From the NCBI GenBank assembly GCA_039566865.1, contig CM076960.1:8406001-8470000 (forward strand): DNA of 64,000 nt. The letters are read 5' to 3'. The position numbers were made by a program, and so were the translations under genes. Source of the DNA: Aurelia coerulea (taxonomy: Eukaryota > Cnidaria > Scyphozoa > Semaeostomeae > Ulmaridae). How positions within the stretch are numbered: the stretch's first letter is position 1; every line of letters starts with the position of its first letter. Under the pieces are notes generated by a model. That model made no database searches, was not told the DNA's origin, and was given only the letters and a program-made list of their open reading frames with translations. Positions 55,545 to 64,000 of this stretch are shown piece by piece.

Positions 55545-57115
55545 TATGTATCTTCTCTCTTTAAAAAGGAGGTCAAAACCTTCAAGGGTAATTACAGACC
55601 CATTAGTGTTCTCCCTACTGTGTCAAAGGTATTTGAAAGGCTTATGGGTGCTCAAATTTCTGCACATATGTCTCAGTATTTATCATCTCTGCTTTGTGGT
55701 TTTTGCAAGGGCTACAATGCTCAGCATGCATTGATGCGGGCAATCGAAAAATGGAGAACATGCCTCGACAATTGCGGGAAAGTTGGAGCTATCTTCATGG
55801 ACCTTTCAAAGGCCTTTGACTGTATTCGACATCACTTACTGATTGCTAAGTTACATGCATATGGCTTTAGCCGTGAAGCTTTATTGCTTGTCCACAGTTA
55901 TCTGGAAAATCGGCAACAAAGAGTAAAAATCAATGGAGCTTTCAGTAACTATAAACATATTCAGCTTGGTGTTCCCCAAGGATCTGTCCTTGGACCTCTC
56001 TTTTTCAATATCTACGTCAATGACCTTCTGTTATCGATTCAAGAGACAGATATATGATACAACCATTTATACGTGCGATGTGGGTCTCGAAAATGTAATC
56101 TCCAGGTTAGAAAATGACTCTAAAATGATAATCGAATGGTTCGCAAACAATTACATGAAACTTAACGAAGGTAAATGCCACTTTATGATTTTTGGTGAAA
56201 AAACAGATCAAGATGTCGGCATAAATATTGGCAACTGTACCGTCAATAATGCACAAGAGGAGAAACTTTTAGGGGTTTTGATTGATGCAAATCTCAGTTT
56301 TGAAAAGCATGTAAACAATATTTGTAAAAAGGCTGGTAACAAACTATTTGCTTTGTCACGCATGTCCGCATATCTAGGAACTGACAAATTAAAACTTTTG
56401 ATGAGAGCATTTGTCCAAACTAGCCAGTTCAAAATCAATAATACTGAATTGCCTACTTGGTATGGATGTTCCATAGCAGAAAGATGAATAACAAAATCAA
56501 TAGGCTGCATGAGAGAGCCTTACGAATTGCGTATAAAGACTATACTTCCAGCTTTGAAACCTTATTAGAAAAAGATAGATCTGTAACAATACATCAGAAA
56601 AATGTACAATTGCTAATGACTGAAATGTTCAAAACTACTAATAATTTAAACCCCAGTTTTATGGACGAAATTTTCCTGCAAAGAAGTCTCACATATAATT
56701 TGAGAAATACCAATACATTCTTACTTCCTATGGTACATACAGTTAATCATGGTACTGAAACAATCCGATACAGAGGGCTGCGTATTTGGCACTCTCTTCC
56801 TCAGGAAATTAAGGATTCAAATTCTGTGCATCAATTTAAGAATAAAATCAAACATTGGACCAATGAAGGCTGCGACTGCAGACTTTGCAGGCAGTACATT
56901 CCTCAACTCGGCTTTCTATGATTTTACACCTTTTTTAATATGAACTTTGTAATTTGATTTGAACATTGTAATTTGATTTGAACTTTGTAATTTTATTGAC
57001 TAGTTTTACTTGTATATATATATATATATATTTCTGTATTTAATTTGTTGGCTTGAATTAGCTTTGAATTAGTTATGTAAGTTGCCAACGTAAAACAAAT
57101 TGATAATAATATAAA
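55545..57115 (+). pseudogene. 5'-truncated LINE with a deleted catalytic box
   Basis: The polymerase starts abruptly at SSLFKKE and reads NYRPISVLPT, DLSKAFDCI and GVPQGSVLGP. At about 56050, where YADDT should be, a few codons are missing and a stop appears: coding resumes as DTTIYTC in another frame. A second disruption lies near 56415-56460, before the WMF..RKMNNKIN part. The C-terminal motif CDCRLC and the end QLGF lie near 56870-56920. The 3' tail contains a (TA)n tract and TTGATAATAATA. Loss of the metal-binding Asp pair means this copy could not polymerise. Confidence 0.88.
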
Positions 57116-57384
57116 AATTCGAAACAAAGATCTTTAAAATTCTCCAATCGCCAACAAACTGAACGCACGATAAATTCAATATACAAGGCCCATTATTAAC
57201 TAAATAAAGTCGCGTACTGTACCTTTCTTTTTGCTTCCATTCGAACCAGTCTCCATCTTCTCGAATGGTTTACATATCATTAGGACGACAGGAACTCCAA
57301 AATCTTGGAAGTGAACGGTATTTGTTCCCAAGAACGGAAACTTTATCGGGAGAAGCGAAGGTCGAACATGATAGGCCTAAGGTT
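57116..57384. other. unassigned sequence
   Basis: Short unique-looking segment between the LINE tail and the microsatellite. No gene. Confidence 0.35.
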
Positions 57385-57419
57385 TATTATTATTGTTATT
57401 GTTATTGTTATTATTATTA

Positions 57420-57486
<67 letters not shown>

Positions 57487-57505
57487 CATTATTATTATTA
57501 TTATC
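57385..57505. repeat. (ATT)n microsatellite
   Basis: Nearly uninterrupted TTATTATTATT with a few TTATTG and TATCAT variants. Open frames of poly-Ile or poly-Tyr here are repeat shadows. Confidence 0.95.
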
Positions 57506-57536
57506 CATCTGTTTAAAGTAGGCCTACATATATATA

Positions 57537-58130
57537 CAGTGTGTCCCAAAAAAACTGTACCCCGTTTGTCTGAAGATTGTGACAAAACGGCAAAAGATTC
57601 TCGCCAAACGTTTGCATGGTGGTGCTCTTCAGATGTTCAATTAAAGTTTGCCACCATCCCCATGAAAATCCGTTGAAAAATGATGGAGCTATGACCTTCA
57701 GGAGGCCAAATTTGCACGATCACTGAAACCAGCGGTCGGCCATTTTGTCTTACTATTTTGCAGCGATAAATAGCTTCCTGGATTGAAAATGAAACAGCGG
57801 CCTCCAATGTCATAGCTCTCGTGAAAATTCTGATTCTGATAATTCGGCGTATATTGCTGACCTCACAGAAATTATTTCTTACCTCACCTGAAGATACTTA
57901 TCACTGCAAAATAGTAAGACAAAATGGCTGACCGCTGGTTTCCGTCATCAGGCAAATTTGATCTTCTGAAGGTTATAGCTCCATTATTTTCCAACGGATT
58001 TTTACGGGAATGGTGGCAAACTTTAATTGAACATCTGAAGAGCACAATCATGCAAAAGTTTGGCGAGACTCTTTTCCCGCTTTGTCGCAATCTTCAGACA
58101 AACGGGGCACAATTTTTTTGGGACACCTTG
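57537..58130. mobile_element. 594-bp palindromic MITE, mariner-like
   Basis: The ends CAGTGTGTCCCAAAAAAACT and the inverse of CAAGGTGTCCCAAAAAAATT lie inside TATATA sequence, which fits TA insertion. The arms pair for about 230 bp (57537-57770 with 57898-58130), leaving a loop of about 130 bp. Related in its terminal motif to 24728-25896. Confidence 0.92.
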
Positions 58131-58159
58131 TATATATATATATATATATATATATATAA
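58131..58159. repeat. (TA)n microsatellite
   Basis: Uninterrupted TA dinucleotides directly after the palindromic MITE. They probably expanded from its TA target site. Confidence 0.9.
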
Positions 58160-58161
58160 TG

Positions 58162-58450
58162 CATAATGCATTGTGAACGATGAAGAAGAGGGACAACATC
58201 CTCAGAGAGCAGGCATCGAGTTGATCTTTGCGCTTTTTTTCATTTATTCAGCTATCTTCTAACTAGTTTCGCCCACTAGGGCATCTTCAGAGCAGAGGGT
58301 TGCTCTGATGATGGCCTGTTGGCCGAAACTAGTTAGCAGATGACTGAATAGAAAATGAATAGCACAAAAGATCAGGTCGATGCCTGCTCTCTGAAGATGT
58401 TGTCTCTCTTCTTTCTCATTGTTCACTATGTATAATGCATAATGCATAAT
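58162..58450. mobile_element. ~290-bp palindromic element
   Basis: GTGAACGATGAAGAAGAG, CAGAGAGCAGGCATCGA and AACTAGTTTCGCCCA..AGG are mirrored by the inverse sequences up to about 58445. TGCATAATGCAT-like sequence lies at both outer edges. Almost the whole element is inverted repeat. No coding capacity. Confidence 0.85.
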
Positions 58451-58645
58451 ATATACAAGACAATAGCTATAAACTACGAGCTAATTCAAGTCTACTATCT
58501 AAAAAAGTGAAATTTGTAAGAAAAAATTAAAGAAGTAAATAAAATGCCGAATGATTAGCTACAGATACATAAATTTACAGATTTTGACAATGGTTTTAAT
58601 ATTTACAATGTTTTTTTCTCGGTAAATATAGAGCAGAAAATTTTA

Positions 58646-61600
58646 TATCAGCTCAAGAACCCAACCTGTGCCACGAAAGGTCTGCATATTCTACAATTAC
58701 ATTCCTCTCCCCTCCGGGCTTTGATTTTCCTTTCGAAACTGGAGAGAGAGTATCTGACTGTTTTAGGTCATTGGGAAGTGCCTGCCATAACCTACACCCA
58801 AGAAACGATATTGCCTCTAAGCCATATCACGTAGTGCGTGCTTGTGGCAAGGATAGGTTATGGTAGCCTCTTAACCCATAAGAAACCGATTTTTCAACAA
58901 AAATGTCCTTCATAAAGCTGAGATTAAGGTTCAATTTTGTCTTAAAGACTTCAATCATTAACAATTGTAAATTCCTTATGTGGAGCGGGACCGAATTGTC
59001 TCTCAGTAACATCGTATCAAAATCTGATCTCATATATTTGTAAGTTATTCGCAATGCCCGTTCGTGAGTATGGTTAATTTTATTGTTCAATGTTCTACCA
59101 CAGAACATCCATACAAGAGGACAGTAGTTGAATTGGGACAAGATAAATGCCTCCATTATTCGTTTCAGCTGCTCAGTATCAAGGAAATGAGAAATTCTGG
59201 AAAGAGCATGTAGCTTTTGACCAGTCTTCTTACAAAGAGATTTTACTTGCTGTTTGAAGCTGAGCTTTTTGTCAATAATCACACCCAGCAGCTTTTCTTC
59301 TGTGCTCTCATTTATCGTTACACTTCCGATATTTATGGAAACATTTTTACTTTTGTCTCCAAATGCCATTAGGTGGCATTTGTCCTCATTCAGCTTCATG
59401 CAGTTGTTTGGAAACCATTCTGTAATTTTAAGGGCATCGCACTCTAATGTTTTGACGACACTTTCAATGTTGTTAGCACTGGCATAGATTGTCGTATCAT
59501 CTGCATAGTTGCAGATTTGAGTGTCTTTCAAAATCATGAAGAGATCATTTAGGTTCATGTTAAACAGCAGAGGCCCCAAGACCGAACCTTGTGGCACTCC
59601 AATTACTGCTTCTCTCCACGTACTGAAAGACCCATTTATCTTCACCCTCTGCTTCCTTTCGCTGAGATCGCTATGGATCAACCGCAATGCACTCACACTG
59701 AAACCATAAGCACTTAATTTTGCAATCAAGAGCTCATGACTTATGCAATCAAAAGCCTTTGAGAGGTCCACGAGTAGTGCTGCTGCTCTATCCCGTTTAT
59801 CTAAGGTCATTTTACAAGTCTCTATTAGTCTTACAAGTGCATGCTGGATTCCATATCCCTCTCGAATTCCACACAAAAGAGGAGAAAGAAAGCTAAAGGC
59901 ATGAGATTTTATTTGACTTTCTAAAACCCTCTCATAAATTTTGGAAACAGATGATAAAGCCGTTATCGGTCTATAATTCTTCTTGATTAAAGCATCAAGA
60001 CTTTTGAAAAGAGACGAGATCTCACCAGTTTTCAATTCTTTTGGAAAATTGCTTCTTGACAAATAAGAATTAAATATTTTCTGTATAAGGACGGCAAAAA
60101 TGTCTGAATGTTGTTTAAGGATCTTGGCAGGGATACTGTTTAACGGCAATGCTTTCTTTGAATTCAGCTTTTCTATCTGCAGAAGTATTTCACTTACAGT
60201 CACCGGCTTGAATTCAAATTGGCTTAGCTCGCAACTTCCTTTAATCATCTTGATGCAAGGAGGATTTTCATATTTCTTGATAGCTTTTTCAATGGGATCA
60301 CTTATTCCGTTTGTTTGTGATAACACTGCCTTGTCCTCAGAAATTCCTAGACTTTCTGTCATATTTGCGAAATAATGACTAAAAATTTCCGCAATCTCTG
60401 AGTCTTCAGTTATCATTTTGCCATCTTCAATTAGAGTAACAGATGAATTTATTTGTACCTCATTTGAAAACACCGGTTTTACAGTTTTCCAAAATATACG
60501 GTTATCTGTGAAATCTCCAAGGTCAAGTTTTCTATAGTAATCTGATTTCGTCTTGCGCAGAAGTTTGACACAAAGGTTTCTTTGCGTTTCAAATGCTTTT
60601 AGATTTTCCTCAGTTCTGTTCTTTATGTACCTGTTGCGCAGTCTATTGCGATAGATCATCGCCTTTCATAAGGCCTTTGTCATAAAGGGGCCATCGTTCG
60701 CACGCAAGTATTTTTTCTTGAGAGGAGCATGTCTATTTAGTAATTTTCTGATATCCACCTTTAAGTACTGTAACAATCATGGCGTGGAAGTCCGACAACC
60801 CTGTATGTACCACTACTCTGTTCTGAAAACTTCTTTTTCTGTTTGTCAGAATCAAATCAATACATCTAGGGCTGTCAGACTTGAAAGCAGGTTGGACTCT
60901 TGACCAGATTAGATAGATTATAGCTATCCATGAAGTCACTGATAATATTCTCCTTGGGTTCACAATTGAAATCAACTATTAAGCAGATACTTTCATATTT
61001 GCTGCTGTAAAAATCCAGCCCCTTTCCTATCTCTTCAAAGAAATATTCTTCAGATTGAGAGGGGGGACGGTAAATACTGAAGAGTACCCATTTTTGCTTC
61101 TTGAGATTTATTTCAATTATCCCACATTCAATGTCCTTTGGTGGCTTGTAAACAGATAACTCTTTGAAGGGAACACCCTCTCTGACATAAATGAGTAAAA
61201 CACCTCCATGGCGATTTCGATCAAACCTAATGGGCTTCGAAAAGCCATCCAATAGAAACTGGTTAGTTGTAAAGGTGCCATCGATTTTTGTCTCTGCAAC
61301 TGTTAAAACATTAACATTGTCCGCTATAAGTGGTTTCAGAAACTCAAATTTGTTTTGGATTGAGTTGATATTTAGGTATGCAATAATCAAACCTCTGGGA
61401 TTTTTTGCTCTGATTGATTGAAGTGAGGTAGCCTCGTTTTCAGGCAGATGATTATCAGTGCTTTCATGATGACCTACTACATTAATTATACTGTGCATAT
61501 GCATACCGGGAGGGCGTGGTAGGGTTATTGCCACAGTAACCCTCGGCTTTGCCATCCTCAATCTCATGCTCCGTCCCAACACATGCGCAAGACCCGGAGG

Positions 61601-62035
61601 ATGAGAGAACGGCACTCCACAGTAAACTGTTGTGGTGCAAACATTGATCTCACCCTCCATTCTAACACATGAGACAGGCCCGGAGGACAAGAGAGGGGCT
61701 CTATTTATATTAGAGAGTCGATGATGTGACGCATCTAGAAGGTTTTTGGCTAAAAGGCTGTCTCCATAGGCATTCAAATGTAACTTACTTCTATTTAGAT
61801 GTTTCCCGGCTTCGATATTTGGATGTTCCACAAAAGCAATGCTTTCTTCACTACACATGTCACTCAGGATAAAATTTTTCTTCACACGTTTGTCTTCAAG
61901 CATCCCTCGTGCGATTAATCCTGAAACACACACATTAATTCCATCCGATTCAATCGTTTTAGCGAGTGTGAGAATTTCGGTTGATATTGCAACTTCAGAT
62001 TTGTTCGTTCTTAGATCATTTGTACTTGTACGGCC
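58646..62035 (-). pseudogene. CR1/L2-like LINE with esterase, endonuclease and reverse transcriptase, damaged
   Basis: Read on the minus strand from about 62035: an SGNH-esterase-like remnant (TNDLRTNKS block, then KHLNRSKLHLN with the usual late His); a Cys/Gly-rich linker encoded by GC-rich DNA; the APE endonuclease (LNINSIQNK, AETKID, IYRPPS, DFNCE, LSDFHAM); reverse transcriptase with YADDT near 59500; and a C-terminal CNCRIC near 58690. Lesions: a frame change around 60895, an internal deletion of roughly 120 bp near 60730, a TGA near 60662, a TGA near 58824 and a frame change in a CT-rich run near 58745. It belongs to the same family as 43464-46862. CR1-like LINEs with an esterase domain are known. 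Confidence 0.9.
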
Positions 62036-62700
62036 GAAGCCTTTCCTGCTGGTTCAAGTTTGTCGTTTATCTTCGCCTTGCTGCAGTGCAGGTCATTAAT
62101 CATGATGAAATGGATGCTGATCCTTCGAATATTCTGCTACCTAGTATCTGGCAGGAATTGGCTTATGTTGTAAAGCGGCAAGTCCATATTAGAGTATCGA
62201 TTGTCACTTCAATGTGTACTTCCTGCCTGCTCTCGCTTTACATTCCCAGTATGACGTCAAGACCTCTCTGTCCAGACCTCTTCATGTCATTCAATATTCC
62301 ATGAATTCCTGGTTACGTATTTGCATTTATCATTGTACAGAGCTGTGAACATAGCCACCCGTTTTCTGTATAGGTTTTTCAATACATAATGCTTTATCAA
62401 GATAAACTGGATAAACGTATTACACAATAGTTCATTCTTACGTGATCTGTTGTGTCATTTGTGTTGGCTTGTTTGAGTTGTCGTTGTGCGTCCGATGATG
62501 CCTTGTGCCTTTTGTTCAAGCGAGTTGTTAAATCTTTTTATATGGAGCAAATTGTTGTTCTTTTTACGTTCATCGTGCTGTTGTCCATCAAATGCCTTAT
62601 ACATTGATGATAGATTGTAATTTTGCATCTTTCTGGATGATTTTTTTGCAAAAGTGCACCGTTGTGTCTTTGTAGTGATAACAAAGAGATTTTACTTGGC

Positions 62701-63534
62701 ATGGGCGAAGATACAGTATTTGATATCAAAGAATTGACTTCGGTATTTCTGCTGCGAATGGCGATCGACTCTGCATGTGGGACATCGAAACATGACAACA
62801 CTTCAATGATTGATCCACTACAAAATTCAGTGGACCGTAGATCGATGCCTGACAAAGAGGGGAAGAAATGTGGATTGTCTTGCGACTATAACGCAGATTC
62901 TACAATTATTATGGACAGGGACTTGTCAATATTTCCTGAGCAAAATTCAGCAGATTTTGGATCCATATGTGACAAAACTAGTGCTGCTTCAACTCATTTG
63001 TACCCAAATGCGGTACACTCTGCACCATTTACTGAGAGAGACAAAGACACATCTTGTGGCTCATATAAAGATTTAGGAGATTGTGAATCGCTATCTTGTA
63101 GGGAGGAGGATGCTCCACTGTATTCGTCACCAAATATGTTAGACAGCGGACGAGATTGTGACGCGGGTGACGATTATGCAAGGAAGATGCTTCAAAATTT
63201 AGACCATTTGAAACTTCATAGCATTGCGAGGCCGGATATGTCAACATTACTCCTGGAAGGTTCACTAGATTTTGGATTGATACCCGAAAGAGATCAGGAA
63301 ACCTTCACTCCTTTGTACCAACATTTATCACGTTTTTGGCGAGTAACTGAGAAAAGCAAAGTTATTCCGGTGATCATTCTTGAGAATGCAAAGGACTGTG
63401 CGCCCAATACCACTGCGGACTATAGTCAAAGTGTATTGCCTGTTGAAGAATCTACTGATAGTGATGAGTTCACGGATAGTTCATTCGAAGGTTATTTTGT
63501 TATTTATCAAAATATATATCAAGAATTTGCATAA
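62701..63534 (+). CDS. orphan acidic ORF, 277 residues, unknown function
   Basis: The ATG at 62701 has a good context (GGCATGG) and the frame runs 277 codons to TAA 63532-63534. It is also open a little upstream, where a TTTGTAG acceptor at about 62673 could make it an exon instead. The protein is rich in Asp, Ser and Cys. It contains loosely repeated segments of about 45 residues (LQNSVDRRSMPDKE, EQNSADFGSICDKT, PNMLDSGRDCDAG, LEGSLDFGLIPERD). It has no signal peptide, no membrane segment and no domain that I recognise. An AT-rich genome rarely keeps a frame this long open by chance. It ends one base before a TIR element. Confidence 0.45.
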   Translation: MGEDTVFDIKELTSVFLLRMAIDSACGTSKHDNTSMIDPLQNSVDRRSMPDKEGKKCGLSCDYNADSTIIMDRDLSIFPEQNSADFGSICDKTSAASTHLYPNAVHSAPFTERDKDTSCGSYKDLGDCESLSCREEDAPLYSSPNMLDSGRDCDAGDDYARKMLQNLDHLKLHSIARPDMSTLLLEGSLDFGLIPERDQETFTPLYQHLSRFWRVTEKSKVIPVIILENAKDCAPNTTADYSQSVLPVEESTDSDEFTDSSFEGYFVIYQNIYQEFA

Positions 63535-63535
63535 T

Positions 63536-63989
63536 ACCGGGTGAGTCAGAAAAAAGAATCCCCGTTTGAAAGGCCACGGCGCCCTGGATATGAAGACGAT
63601 GATATCGGCAAATATATAGTTTATGGTAGAAATGTTCAAATCTGCAATAAAATTTACCTGACTGAAATCGGCCACTCCATTCTAAAATTATGAGGGATTT
63701 TCTCGAGAAAGCCTCTTCAAAAAACCTTCAAAACGTGCCCAAAATCATGAACAAATTTCGGAAGGAAAATTTGCTCATTGTTTTCATTCGTTTTTGCAGG
63801 TTTTTGGAAAGGGCTTTCTGCAGAAAATCACCCATATCCACGGGAAGGAATGGCCGATTAAGGCCGGGTAAATTACTGAACCTAATTGAACATATTGGCA
63901 ATAAAAAAAGACAGTTTTCAATATTATTGCTTGGATATTCATGGAGCAGTAGCCTCCAAGCGGGGATTCTTTTTTCTGACTTACCCGGT
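63536..63989. mobile_element. 454-bp TIR element, ACCGGGTGAGTCAG family, complete
   Basis: The left end ACCGGGTGAGTCAGAAAAAA (then GAATCCCCG) and the inverse at the right, CGGGGATTCTTTTTTCTGAC.TACCCGGT, pair for about 29 bp with one difference. TA is present at both edges. The window ends 11 bases later, so a long target duplication cannot be tested fully. It is the intact relative of the copy at 12610-13572. Confidence 0.88.
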
Positions 63990-64000
63990 AGAACTGAAAC

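Noticed and set aside
57265..57676. Poly-Ile/poly-Tyr ORFs
   Set aside because: Translation of the (ATT)n microsatellite.
62085..62304. Plus-strand frame with a protein-like start after a GTGCAG acceptor
   Set aside because: It lies at the edge of the minus-strand LINE, has no family match and no donor that supports an exon. It may be LINE 5' sequence on the other strand.

Overview
This window looks like repeat-rich, gene-poor nuclear DNA of a metazoan, most likely a marine invertebrate such as an anthozoan cnidarian. The reasons are AT-rich DNA, GT-AG introns, many CR1/L2-like non-LTR retrotransposons (one lineage fused to an SGNH-type esterase), and many TA-, TTAA- and 8-bp-flanked DNA elements nested in one another. 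The taxon is an inference; no mitochondrial, rRNA or clearly orthologous host gene fixes it.

Layout. 1-6.8 kb: a long-inverted-repeat element (707-1844) and a broken LINE (3200-4600). 6.8-9.8 kb: a LINE coding region split by a 2.07-kb foldback element flanked by an exact 15-bp duplication. 10.1-16.6 kb: several inverted-repeat elements and tandem repeats. 17.2-20.4 kb: a very young-looking 3.18-kb foldback element with minisatellite arms, inserted in a copy of the 707-1844 family with a 6-bp duplication. 22.2-22.9 kb: LINE 3' end. 23.4 kb: one good internal coding exon of an unrecognised gene. 23.7-24.6 kb: a 21-bp minisatellite of about 33 units, with a 3-unit sister copy at 39.7-40 kb. 24.7-25.9 kb: a TIR element containing a second one.

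26.17-38.72 kb is the most interesting part: a 12.54-kb DNA element with 340-bp terminal inverted repeats. It carries a three-exon gene: a Cys/His-containing N-terminal exon, a long central exon with a D/D/E-like set of conserved-looking acidic residues, and a C-terminal RING-type zinc finger. I do not recognise its superfamily. One frameshift suggests this copy is dying. Its large second intron is filled with later insertions.

39-47 kb: LINE pieces, a broken secreted or protease-like minus-strand gene, and a LINE with an open endonuclease-reverse transcriptase ORF (43464-46862). 47.1-50 kb: a decayed Thr/Lys-rich repeat and a duplicated block that alternates NFI-type palindromes and CACGTG boxes at regular spacing. 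51-52.4 kb: a LINE split by a hAT-type MITE. 52.8 kb: a second good internal exon, phase-compatible with the 23.4-kb exon, so the 29 kb between them may be one intron packed with mobile DNA. 55.5-62 kb: two more damaged LINEs around two palindromic MITEs. 62.7-63.5 kb: an orphan acidic ORF followed directly by a compact TIR element.

No bacterial-type operons, CRISPR arrays, rRNA or complete tRNA genes were seen. Most sequence is explained by successive, nested insertions.
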